A stretch of 64,000 nt of DNA from an uncultured Acetobacteraceae bacterium (lineage in GTDB: Bacteria > Pseudomonadota > Alphaproteobacteria > Acetobacterales > Acetobacteraceae): NCBI GenBank assembly GCA_903918315.1, contig CAIXEA010000231.1, positions 21,046 to 85,045 of the forward strand. Reading direction: 5' to 3'. The number at the start of each line of letters is the position of its first letter. The first letter of the stretch is position 1. The notes under the pieces are model-generated. The model made no database searches. It saw nothing but the letters and a program-made list of their open reading frames with translations, and was not told the origin of the DNA. Shown in pieces: positions 33,751-41,739 of this stretch. The position numbers were made by a program, and so were the translations under genes.

Positions 33751-33777
33751 ATAATAGCGGGATTACCCTGTGGATAA
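33751..33777 (-). promoter_or_regulatory. Candidate dnaB promoter with overlapping DnaA box
   Basis: Upstream of dnaB on the minus strand, the sequence TATTAT (33756-33751) resembles a -10 box. The perfect DnaA-box consensus TTATCCACA (33777-33769) lies 12 bases before it, where a -35 element would be. This would place the transcription start about 25-30 bases before the dnaB ATG. Confidence 0.45.
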
Positions 33778-33797
33778 CGGGGACAACGGGGGTGCTT

Positions 33798-35009
33798 TCA
33801 CGGAACCCAACGTTGTTCCGCCATGATGGCCGATCCAACCGTATGCGGATCAGCGCGATTCGCGGCTGTGATGTAGTCGCGGGTGAGCGGCACGGCCATG
33901 GGTTCGTGTGCCATCTGGATCTGGAACACCATCTGATGCTCGCGCCGGAAACTGAGTTCGGACCCCGCCAGGTAGAATTCGAACATCCGGCAGAAGCGTT
34001 CATCATAGAGGGCCGCGATCGCGTCGCGGTTGGCGGCGAAGCGCCAGCGCCAATGACGCAGCGTCTCGGCGTAGTGCAGCCGCAGGATCTCGATGTCGGT
34101 CACCAGCAATCCGCTTTTTTCCAATGGTGGCAGGACCTCCGACAGGGCAGGGCAGTAGCCGCCAGGGAAGATATATTTTCTGATCCAGGGGTTCGTGCTC
34201 CCGGCCCCATGGCCGCGGCCGATGGCATGCAGCAGCGGCACCCCGTCCGCCGTCAGGCACTGAGCGATCTGACTGAAGAATCGGCGGAAGTGGTTGACCC
34301 CGACATGCTCGAACATGCCGACGGATACGATGCGGTCGAATTTTTGGTTCAGAGACCGGTAATCCACCAGTTCGAACCGGACCCGGTCCGTGAGACCTTC
34401 TTGGGCGGCACGGGCGCCGTGGTCCCGCGCGAGCGTGAGTGCCAGGCCACCCCAGCCGCAGCCGATATCCAGCACATGCAGGCCAGGGCGGGTGAGGCAA
34501 AGCTTCGCGGCGATGTGGCGCTTCTTGGCAGCCTGGGCCTCTTCCAGCGTCTCATCGCCACGAGGAAAGTATGCGCAGGAATATTGACGGTCGCGATCGA
34601 GAAACAGCGAATAAAGCCGGCCATTCAGATCGTAATGATGGGCGACATTGGCACGCGATCGCCGCGCCGGATTGTATTGGTCGAGGCGGCGCGTGAGGAG
34701 GTGGAGACTGTCAGACAGCCAAAGCAACGGATGGCCAGACAGATTGCCTGCCATATTGCTGACGCCGACGTCGAGAACATCGAAAATGCCACAGCCATCC
34801 GGCACCAGGGTGCCGTTCATATAGGCTTCCCCCAGCGCGAGGGATGGATCGATCGTCAGGTGGCGCACTGTCGCCCAATCCGTCAGGGCGAAGGCGGCTG
34901 CCGGACCAGCAGCACCGGAATAATTTGAATATCGGCCATCCGGCCAACGAACGGTCAGCCGGCCGTTTCGGACAAACCGTCTGAGAATGGTATCGAGGGC
35001 AACGCGCAT
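33798..35009 (-). CDS. Cyclopropane-fatty-acid synthase-family methyltransferase with internal deletion
   Basis: 403 residues with the CFA synthase layout: an N-terminal lipid-binding region, Q-Y-S-C-A-Y-F near 160, motif I V-L-D-I-G-C-G-W-G-G, then V-D-Y-R, F-D-R-I-V-S-V-G-M-F-E-H-V and a C-terminal P-G-G-Y-C-P. Between motif I (L-A-R-D-H-G-A) and the following R-A-A-Q-E-G-L-T-D-R-V-R-F, about 17-20 residues found in the family are missing. These normally hold the second SAM-binding strand (pattern x-T-G-V-T-L-S). The frame is otherwise intact. Its activity is therefore doubtful. It lies between dnaB and the ribosomal protein operon. Confidence 0.85.
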   Translation of the reverse strand: MRVALDTILRRFVRNGRLTVRWPDGRYSNYSGAAGPAAAFALTDWATVRHLTIDPSLALGEAYMNGTLVPDGCGIFDVLDVGVSNMAGNLSGHPLLWLSDSLHLLTRRLDQYNPARRSRANVAHHYDLNGRLYSLFLDRDRQYSCAYFPRGDETLEEAQAAKKRHIAAKLCLTRPGLHVLDIGCGWGGLALTLARDHGARAAQEGLTDRVRFELVDYRSLNQKFDRIVSVGMFEHVGVNHFRRFFSQIAQCLTADGVPLLHAIGRGHGAGSTNPWIRKYIFPGGYCPALSEVLPPLEKSGLLVTDIEILRLHYAETLRHWRWRFAANRDAIAALYDERFCRMFEFYLAGSELSFRREHQMVFQIQMAHEPMAVPLTRDYITAANRADPHTVGSAIMAEQRWVP

Positions 35010-35091
35010 GGCACCGAACCCGCATCCACAGCAGAAGGATGCGCAACGATGACGCTGGTGTTAACGGTTTGTCAAAGATTTATGACAACGC

Positions 35092-35113
35092 GGCCCGGAG
35101 CATGCTCCGGGCC
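35092..35113. terminator. Palindrome after rplI, probable terminator of rpsF-rpsR-rplI
   Basis: A perfect 22-bp palindrome (GGCCCGGAGC followed by its complement ATGCTCCGGGCC) sits 10 bases downstream of the rplI stop. It can form a GC-rich hairpin. Only a weak T-rich stretch follows on the minus strand. Confidence 0.6.
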
Positions 35114-35123
35114 GGCTTCGTCA

Positions 35124-35693
35124 TCAGGAAGCGTCTGCGTCTTCCGGGTTCTCGAGGGCAAGCGCCGCATCCAGCGCTGCCTCTTCCTCTTCCGCCGCCG
35201 CACCGACGCTTTCGCCGCGCGCCTGGCGCTCGGCTTCTTCGGTGCTGCGGGCGACGTTCACCGTCACCATGATCGACACTTCCGGGTGCAACGCGACGCG
35301 GACCTTGGACAGGCCAAGGGTCTTGATCGGGTTTTCCTGGATCACCTGCTGGCGGGCAATGGTCAGTCCGGCGGCGGTGGCGGCATCAGAGATGTCGCGC
35401 GGTGAGACGGAGCCATAGAGGCTGCCGGACTCACCCGCCTGACGGATGATGATCACCGACATATTGCCCATGCGTTCGGCGAGGCGTTCGGCCTCTTCCT
35501 TGCGCTTGAGGTTCAGGGCGACGAGCTGCGCCTTCTGTTCCTCAAACCGGGCGAGGTTGGCCTTGCTGGCGCGCAGAGCCTTCTTCTGCGGCAGCAGGAA
35601 ATTACGAGCGTAACCGGGCTTCACCTTAACGATGTCACCCATCTGCCCCAGCTTTTCGACGCGCTGGAGCAGCACCAGTTCAACGGCGGCCAT
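35124..35693 (-). CDS. rplI: 50S ribosomal protein L9
   Basis: 189 residues. The N-terminal 23S-binding domain [17 protein letters not shown] and [10 protein letters not shown] is followed by the long helix and the C-terminal domain ([19 protein letters not shown]). Residues about 150-189 are an acidic Glu/Ala-rich tail, common in alphaproteobacterial L9. It is the last gene of the rpsF-rpsR-rplI operon. Confidence 0.97.
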   Translation of the reverse strand: MAAVELVLLQRVEKLGQMGDIVKVKPGYARNFLLPQKKALRASKANLARFEEQKAQLVALNLKRKEEAERLAERMGNMSVIIIRQAGESGSLYGSVSPRDISDAATAAGLTIARQQVIQENPIKTLGLSKVRVALHPEVSIMVTVNVARSTEEAERQARGESVGAAAEEEEAALDAALALENPEDADAS

Positions 35694-35704
35694 GATGCGG
35701 CTCC

Positions 35705-35980
35705 TTAAGCGACGATGTAGGGAAGCAGAGCCAGAAAGCGGGCGCGCTTGATGGCGGTCGCCAGCTCACGCTGCTTCTTGGCGGACACCGCGGTGATGCG
35801 GCTCGGGACGATCTTGCCGCGCTCGCTCAGGAAGCGGGACAGCAGGCGCACGTCCTTATAGTCGATCTTCGGCGCATTCGGGCCGGAGAAGGGGCAGGAC
35901 TTGCGGCGGCGGTAGAACGGCCGGCGAGCGCCAACGGCGGAGCGGCGGGCAGCGGGATTCGGTTCAGCGGTATCGGACAT
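35705..35980 (-). CDS. rpsR: 30S ribosomal protein S18
   Basis: 91 residues; the core [35 protein letters not shown] and [18 protein letters not shown] is the full S18 signature. It binds S6 on the platform of the small subunit. It is located 5 bases after rpsF and 11 before rplI. Confidence 0.97.
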   Translation of the reverse strand: MSDTAEPNPAARRSAVGARRPFYRRRKSCPFSGPNAPKIDYKDVRLLSRFLSERGKIVPSRITAVSAKKQRELATAIKRARFLALLPYIVA

Positions 35981-35985
35981 GATTC

Positions 35986-36453
35986 TTACTCCTCAACGCC
36001 GCCACGGAAGTCTTCACGACCGAAGTCGTCGCGGGCGCGGAATTCTTCGCGATCGTCGAAGCCACGGCGGCGGCCGCTTTCAAAGCGTCCGGCGGGCTTG
36101 GGCCCACGGAAGCCACGCTCACGCTCATCGGACTTGCGCGACAGCACGGCGGACGGGGCTTCATCGACTTCTTCGATGCGCACGGTCATGAAACGCAGGA
36201 TGTCTTCGTTCAGACCGAGCTTACGCTCCATCTCATTGACGAAGGCCGGCTTCGCGTCGAGCGCGAGCAGCATATAGTGGCCCTTGCGGTTCTTCTTGAT
36301 GCGGTAAGCGAGGCCGCGCAGGCCCCAATATTCGCGCTTTTTAACCGAACCGCCTTCGGCTTCGAGTTCAACACCGATTTCGTCGGCGACCGTCTCGACC
36401 TGTTGCTGCGTGACGTCATTGCGCGCAATGAGCACGGTTTCATATAGCGGCAT
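35986..36453 (-). CDS. rpsF: 30S ribosomal protein S6 with charged C-terminal extension
   Basis: 155 residues. Residues 1-95 are the S6 ferredoxin-like fold ([33 protein letters not shown]). A tail of about 55 residues rich in Arg, Gly, Asp and Glu ([18 protein letters not shown]) follows; such tails are frequent in alphaproteobacteria and probably disordered. A strong AGAGGGGG ribosome site precedes the ATG. First gene of the operon. Confidence 0.97.
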   Translation of the reverse strand: MPLYETVLIARNDVTQQQVETVADEIGVELEAEGGSVKKREYWGLRGLAYRIKKNRKGHYMLLALDAKPAFVNEMERKLGLNEDILRFMTVRIEEVDEAPSAVLSRKSDERERGFRGPKPAGRFESGRRRGFDDREEFRARDDFGREDFRGGVEE

Positions 36454-36484
36454 GTGTGATCCCCCTCTGGCTTGTCTCCGCCCT

Positions 36485-36500
36485 CGGCCTGATCAGGCCG
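36485..36500. promoter_or_regulatory. 16-bp palindrome in the rpsF leader
   Basis: CGGCCTGATCAGGCCG is a perfect inverted repeat ending 32 bases upstream of the rpsF start. In the leader RNA it could form a hairpin. Leaders of rpsF operons in many bacteria bind the S6:S18 complex for feedback control, but I could not match the known motif, so this is only a candidate. Confidence 0.25.
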
Positions 36501-36692
36501 CATCCCGGGATGGGATGTGGGCATAGCCGGACGCGATGCCGTCGCTCCCGGCAGGGAAGGGCGGGCTTTGAGCATGGTTCGACCGGGGATGCAAGCGGGT
36601 TTCTCCGCCCAACGCTGGACGCCGAACGCATCCCGGGCTTACGCTCGCGGCTGGAGTGTCCGTCCATCGCCACAACCCCAAGGGAGGGCGTC

Positions 36693-38243
36693 ATGTTGCA
36701 AACCCAAACCGCCGCGCGTCAGGATCCCGCTTTCGACGCCTTGACCTCTGCCATCCTGGACCGCGACCAGCCACGCACCGCCGAACTCTTTTTCAATATG
36801 GTGACGAAGGAGGGACGTTCGGTCCCGGACGCGGTCAGCGTGCTGATGTCGGCCGAGGCGCCCTTCGTACAGGTGCCCAATCATATCAATGTCAAAGATG
36901 GCCAGATCGTGCTGGTCAACAATGACCATACCATCCTGGGACTGCGGACCTCCTCCGCCCTGATGCCTTATCTGCCGAAGGATTACCGGCTGCTGCCGAT
37001 GCTGCAGAGCGTCTGGTACGTGCCGGCGGGCCTGGATATCTGGAACCAGCTCCTGGGCAAGTATCCCGGCCGTTATGCCACCATGAAAGGCATGAACGTG
37101 CCGCCGCCGGATTACGGCCCGGTGGTGTGGAACCAGGATCAGCAGCCGATCCGGGCGGGGAACACGCTGGAGGAGCGGCTGCATAATCATATGGTGGCGG
37201 CGATGGCGGGCGATGTGCCGCGATCCTACGGCATGTTCCTCGATCTGGCGGCGGACCCGGATGCACGCGCGGCCCTGCGGGAGCAGATGATGTTCCTCGG
37301 TCTGATCGATGTGCAGGAGACGATCGCCGGCCGCAAGGCGCGCAACACCGGCCACAAGGCGCTGCGCGCCCGGGCGATCTGCGACCTCGCTGACTATGTC
37401 GGCTGGGACAAGGCGCATGGCGTGTTCTACACCGGCGTGCCGGACATGGCGGTCGGGCCTCTGTACTTCTCCGCCTACGACGCGGTCTGCGTGCTGCTGT
37501 CGGAGGCGTTCGACGATGGCGGCAAGAGCCTGCGCGAAACCAACACGAAGATGCTGACGCCGCGGCAGTCCGAAGCCTTCGTCGATCTGCTGATGAACGG
37601 CGATACCAACAGTGTCTGGGCCGAGCTGACCGCGCATCTGCGCGACGGTGTTTCCATTCGCAGCCTTGGCGACACGATTCAAATCGGCGGGGCGGAGCTG
37701 ATTTTGCGCAACACCGTACCGCGCAAATTCACCGATGGGCAGCACGGGTTCGATTACTGCAACACCGCCAATTACTGGATCCGCACCAGCCAGGGTCCAT
37801 ACCAGCACCGCATCCTGTATCTGATGGCCAACTTCGTGAACGACGCGGCGCGGGCCAATGGCTACCAGACCTCGGTCATCGAGCAGGAAATCGCCGGCTT
37901 CAACGCGGGCAATCGCACCGCCGATCGGATGCTGCGCGATCTGGACGATGCGATCATGAGCTTCGATATCGCCCGCACGACGGCAACGGCGGACGCGTAT
38001 CTGCGCTCGGGCGCGGATCGGACGGATTATCTGACCACCGTGGCGATCACCGCCTGCAAGTTCCAGGACGATCCGCACAACCAGAAGATCACCCACTCCA
38101 CCTTCGAAGAATACGAACACAACAGCACGCACATGAAAGATCGGCTGCTTTTGGCAACGGTCCGGCAATTGGCCGGCTGGCCGAAGATGCCGGGGGAGCG
38201 TGATTGCTACGCCCGCTTCATGTCCGATTGGATCAGGCACTGA
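36693..38243 (+). CDS. Conserved-looking protein of unknown function, 516 aa
   Basis: Soluble, mostly helical protein without signal peptide or membrane segment. I do not recognise the family. Notable elements are E-E-R-L-H-N-H-M-V-A-A-M near 170, a central run rich in Arg and Asp, R-T-S-Q-G-P-Y-Q-H-R, and a His-rich C-terminal block (D-D-P-H-N-Q-K-I-T-H-S-T-F-E-E-Y-E-H-N-S-T-H). The spaced His/Glu residues could be a metal or substrate site. The ATG at 36693 follows a strong AGGGAGGG ribosome site; the frame extends to 36456 but upstream residues are not protein-like. It is divergent from rpsF with 239 bases between and convergent with bcp, and appears monocistronic. Confidence 0.8.
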   Translation: MLQTQTAARQDPAFDALTSAILDRDQPRTAELFFNMVTKEGRSVPDAVSVLMSAEAPFVQVPNHINVKDGQIVLVNNDHTILGLRTSSALMPYLPKDYRLLPMLQSVWYVPAGLDIWNQLLGKYPGRYATMKGMNVPPPDYGPVVWNQDQQPIRAGNTLEERLHNHMVAAMAGDVPRSYGMFLDLAADPDARAALREQMMFLGLIDVQETIAGRKARNTGHKALRARAICDLADYVGWDKAHGVFYTGVPDMAVGPLYFSAYDAVCVLLSEAFDDGGKSLRETNTKMLTPRQSEAFVDLLMNGDTNSVWAELTAHLRDGVSIRSLGDTIQIGGAELILRNTVPRKFTDGQHGFDYCNTANYWIRTSQGPYQHRILYLMANFVNDAARANGYQTSVIEQEIAGFNAGNRTADRMLRDLDDAIMSFDIARTTATADAYLRSGADRTDYLTTVAITACKFQDDPHNQKITHSTFEEYEHNSTHMKDRLLLATVRQLAGWPKMPGERDCYARFMSDWIRH

Positions 38244-38247
38244 GACC

Positions 38248-38280
38248 CGCGCCCCCGTCCCGGGTGGGGAAGGGGGCGCG
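38248..38280. terminator. Bidirectional GC hairpin between convergent genes
   Basis: CGCGCCCCC (38248-38256) pairs perfectly with GGGGGCGCG (38272-38280) around a 15-base loop, between the stop of the 516-aa gene and the stop of bcp. No T-run is present, so strength is uncertain. Confidence 0.6.
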
Positions 38281-38285
38281 TCCTA

Positions 38286-38753
38286 TCACCCCAGCGCCTG
38301 TGCGGCGGCCAGCACAGCGGCGGCATGGCCCGGGACGCTGACCTTGCGCCAGATTTTCGCGATCCGCCCGTCCTTGCCAACGAGGAAAGTGGATCGCTCC
38401 ATACCCATGTATTTCCGGCCGTACATCGATTTTTCGACCCAGGTGCCATAGGCTTCGGCGACGGTCTTGTCCTCATCGGATGCCAGCGGGAAGGTCAGGG
38501 CGAATTTCTCCGCGAATTTCTCGATCGGCTTCATCTTGTCGGGTGACACCCCGATCACGTCCAGGCCGATATGGCCGAGCTGCGGCAGCGCTTCCTGGAA
38601 CGCGCAGGCCTCCTTGGTGCAGCCGGGTGTATCGGCCTTGGGGTAGAAATACAGCACGAACGGCTTGCCGCTCAGTCCGGTGAGGCTGACGGTGCGCCCG
38701 CCCGTGGCTGGCATCTCAAAATTCGGGGCCAGATCGCCCTCTGCTACGCTCAT
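38286..38753 (-). CDS. bcp: Thioredoxin-dependent thiol peroxidase (Bcp/PrxQ)
   Basis: 155-residue peroxiredoxin of the BCP family. The peroxidatic Cys lies in A-D-T-P-G-C-T-K-E-A-C, with the resolving Cys five residues on, as in E. coli Bcp. Also G-K-P-F-V-L-Y-F-Y-P-K and F-P-L-A-S-D-E-D-K. It reduces hydrogen and organic peroxides with thioredoxin. The start overlaps the glnE stop by 4 bases, so it is translated after glnE. Confidence 0.95.
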   Translation of the reverse strand: MSVAEGDLAPNFEMPATGGRTVSLTGLSGKPFVLYFYPKADTPGCTKEACAFQEALPQLGHIGLDVIGVSPDKMKPIEKFAEKFALTFPLASDEDKTVAEAYGTWVEKSMYGRKYMGMERSTFLVGKDGRIAKIWRKVSVPGHAAAVLAAAQALG

Positions 38754-41722
38754 GATCCCATCTCTCCGATATGGCGGACGAAAGCGGCCCGCGTCTGGTG
38801 TGCCAGGTCATCAAGGTTGGCGCGCAAGCCCTCCACGTCAACCGCTGTCAGGCCCAAAGCCGCGGCCGCTTCCAGCAACGGCCGGGCGGAGGCTTCGGGC
38901 AAGGACGGTCCGACGGCGCGCCCGACCAGGATCCGCAACAGGCCCTGCACCGTGCGCCAGACCTGGTCCGCGTGGATCAGCAAAGCGGCATCTTCGGGTG
39001 GGAGCAGGCCGGCATCGGTCAGCCGGGCGAGCGCGACGCGCAGGGTTGGGTGGCAGACCGACGGGTGCGTCCGGGCGTGGATCAGTTGCAAAGCCTGGCC
39101 GATAAACTCCACCTCGATTTGCCCGCCGGGGCGCAGTTTGACGTCCCAGGGGCCTTCCGGCGGCAGGTCGCGCAGCATGCGTCCGCGCATCGCGGCGGTA
39201 TCGGCGCGGATCGTCGCGGCGTCGCCGGCTGATTGGATGGCCTCGATGATCGCGGCCTCGACCTTGGTTTTCAGTTTGGCCGGCCCGGCGACGACGCGTG
39301 CGCGGCTGAGCGCCAGACGCTCCCAGGTCCAGGCATCTTCGGCATGATAGCGGCGGAAGCTTGATAATGAGACGGCCACCGGGCCTTTGTTCCCCGATGG
39401 GCGCAGCCGCATGTCCACTTCATAGAGACGGCCCTCGACCCCGGGCGCGGTGACCGCGCCGACGAAGGCGTGGGCGGCGCGGACGAACCACTGGCTGACT
39501 GGCAAGCTGCGGACGCCCCGGCTTTCGGTCACGCCGTCCGGATGGTCGTAGATCAACATCAGGTCGAGGTCGGAGCCGGCCATCATCTCCCGCCCGCCCA
39601 TCTTGCCCAATGCGACCACGACCATGGCGCCACCGCGCACGGTTCCGTAGCGGGCCGCGTAATCCGCCAGCACGGGTGCCAGCAGTGCATCCAGTGCCGC
39701 CTGTGCCATGTCCGATCTGCGTGACCCGGCCATGTCGGCGTCGATCCGCCCTTCCATCTGGGCGACGGAGACGGCGAAGTCCTCGGCCTTGACGGCGCGG
39801 CGGGTGATCTCGATCGCATCTTCCAACTGGCGGGCATCGCGCAGCCGGGCTTTGAGCTGTTTCGGCGGGGCCTCGCCTTCGTCGGGCCAGAGCAGGCCTT
39901 CGAGCGACGCGGGGTGCAGGGCCAGGTGTTCCGCGAGCTTCGGCGCGGCGCCCAGCACCGCCGCCACCCGGTCCAGCAGCAGCGGATTGCGTTGAAACAG
40001 CGACAGCAGTTGCACCCCGGTCGGCTGCGCGGCGATGAAGCGGTCGAAGCGATTGAAGGTCTCATCGGGGTGCGGCTGCGCGGCGAGGCTGGCCAGAATG
40101 GCGGGGAGCATGGTGCCCATCAGCTCGCGGGCGCGGAGGGAGCGGAAGGCCCGGACATGCCCGGCGAGCCAGCCACGGACGGTCGTGACCACCCTCGCCG
40201 GTTGCGCGAATCCCAGCTTTTGCAAGGCTTCGAGCGTGTCGTCCGGGGCGGCCCCATCCCCAGCGAAATCGAACGCGACACTGGCCACGACCCCACCCGG
40301 CAGATCGGGGAGTTGTTCGAACACATCGATGTAATGCGTCCGCACCCGGCCCAGCTGGCGCAGCAGCGCCTTGGCGAATGCGGTCCGGTCCGGATAGCCC
40401 ATGAACAGGGCGATCCGCGTGATATCCTCGGGGTTCTTGGGGATATCGTGGGTTTGCCTGTCGGCCACCATCTGCAACCGATGTTCCACCTGCCGGAGAA
40501 AGCGGTAGGCGCCGGCGAGCTCGGTGGCGGCGCGGGCGGGGATCAGACCGGCCCGGCTCAGCAGGCGCAGCGCGGTCAGCGTCTGCTGCGTGCGAAAGCC
40601 TGGCTCGCGCCCGCCCCAGACGAGCTGGAGCGTCTGGGCCATGAATTCGATCTCACGGATGCCCCCCTCGCCGAGTTTGACGTTATGGCCGGCTATACGC
40701 GCCACCGGGTCGCGGGTGCCGATGAGTGCGGTGCCCTTGTGCTGGTCGATGCGCCGTTTCATGGCGTGGATGTCGGCGACGGCCGCGAAATCCAGGCCGC
40801 GGCGCCAGATGAAGGGGCGGATTGCCTCCAGGAAGCGGTGGCCGACGCCGAGATCACCGGCCACCGGCCGGGCTTTGATCATCGCCGCCCGTTCCCAGTT
40901 CTGGCCCAGGCTTTCGTAGTACGTGATCGCCGCTTCGATCGACATCGCCGGCGGTGTGGAAGCCGGGTCGGGCCGTAACCGCAGATCGGTGCGGAAAACA
41001 TAGCCGCCCGCGTCGCGCGCTTCCATCAAGGTCACAAGGTCGCGAGCCAGGCGGACCATGAAGCGGCCCATGGCGTCGCCCGCCGTTCTCTCGGTATAAG
41101 GTCCTGTTGCTGGATCGTAGAGCAGCACGAGGTCGACATCGGACGAGTAGTTCAATTCACGGGCACCCAGCTTGCCCATGCCCAACACCGTGAACCCGCT
41201 GTCCAAAGCGGGCTTGGAAGGGTCTGGCAGGCGCAGCTCCCCGGCATCGTGCGCCGAACGGAGCAGATGCGCGACAGCGAGCGACAGGGTGGCTTCAGCA
41301 AGGGCCGAGAGTGTGGCGGTCACCTTATCCAGACGCCACAACCCGCCGATATCGGCCATCGCGACCGCGAGCGCGATCACCCGCTTGGCCTTTCGCAGCG
41401 CGGCGGCGATGACCTCCCTCCTGGCCTGGGGCGGTTGCGCCGCCAAAGCGGTCAGGGCTTCGCGCGTCGTCACATCGGGGCCATGGTCCATGACCCGGCG
41501 GACCGTCGCTGGTTCCTTCAACGCCAGATCAGCCAGATACGGGCTGTTGCCGCCCAGGCATCGGAGCGCCGCGCCCGCCCCGGGATGCACGGTCAGGCGC
41601 CGTTCGGCCCGGCCAAGGTCGGCGAAGCGTTCGATCAGCCGCGCCGCTGCCTCCGCGTCGAACGGGGCGGGCCAGGGGGGGCGTGGCGCGAGGGGCTTTG
41701 GATGATGGATGGCTTTGACCAT
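38750..41722 (-). CDS. glnE: Bifunctional glutamine synthetase adenylyltransferase/deadenylyltransferase
   Basis: 990 residues with two nucleotidyltransferase domains. The N-terminal (deadenylylating) domain has G-M-G-K-L-G-A-R-E-L-N-Y-S-S-D-V-D-L near 165. The C-terminal (adenylylating) domain has A-L-G-K-M-G-G-R-E-M-M-A-G-S-D-L-D-L near 710. PII-responsive GlnE controls glutamine synthetase according to nitrogen status. Length is normal. Its start is only 17 bases from the divergent YhdP-like gene, so promoters must overlap the coding ends. Confidence 0.97.
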   Translation of the reverse strand: MVKAIHHPKPLAPRPPWPAPFDAEAAARLIERFADLGRAERRLTVHPGAGAALRCLGGNSPYLADLALKEPATVRRVMDHGPDVTTREALTALAAQPPQARREVIAAALRKAKRVIALAVAMADIGGLWRLDKVTATLSALAEATLSLAVAHLLRSAHDAGELRLPDPSKPALDSGFTVLGMGKLGARELNYSSDVDLVLLYDPATGPYTERTAGDAMGRFMVRLARDLVTLMEARDAGGYVFRTDLRLRPDPASTPPAMSIEAAITYYESLGQNWERAAMIKARPVAGDLGVGHRFLEAIRPFIWRRGLDFAAVADIHAMKRRIDQHKGTALIGTRDPVARIAGHNVKLGEGGIREIEFMAQTLQLVWGGREPGFRTQQTLTALRLLSRAGLIPARAATELAGAYRFLRQVEHRLQMVADRQTHDIPKNPEDITRIALFMGYPDRTAFAKALLRQLGRVRTHYIDVFEQLPDLPGGVVASVAFDFAGDGAAPDDTLEALQKLGFAQPARVVTTVRGWLAGHVRAFRSLRARELMGTMLPAILASLAAQPHPDETFNRFDRFIAAQPTGVQLLSLFQRNPLLLDRVAAVLGAAPKLAEHLALHPASLEGLLWPDEGEAPPKQLKARLRDARQLEDAIEITRRAVKAEDFAVSVAQMEGRIDADMAGSRRSDMAQAALDALLAPVLADYAARYGTVRGGAMVVVALGKMGGREMMAGSDLDLMLIYDHPDGVTESRGVRSLPVSQWFVRAAHAFVGAVTAPGVEGRLYEVDMRLRPSGNKGPVAVSLSSFRRYHAEDAWTWERLALSRARVVAGPAKLKTKVEAAIIEAIQSAGDAATIRADTAAMRGRMLRDLPPEGPWDVKLRPGGQIEVEFIGQALQLIHARTHPSVCHPTLRVALARLTDAGLLPPEDAALLIHADQVWRTVQGLLRILVGRAVGPSLPEASARPLLEAAAALGLTAVDVEGLRANLDDLAHQTRAAFVRHIGEMGS

Positions 41723-41739
41723 GATCGCGCAGGCTGGTC

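Noticed and set aside
36560..36610. TGGTTCGACC resembling a tRNA T-loop
   Set aside because: No acceptor stem, anticodon arm or CCA end could be arranged around it.
36639..38240. 533-aa minus-strand frame opposite the unknown 516-aa gene
   Set aside because: The plus-strand frame has a strong ribosome site and protein-like composition, whereas this one is Arg/His/Gln-rich with no start signal.
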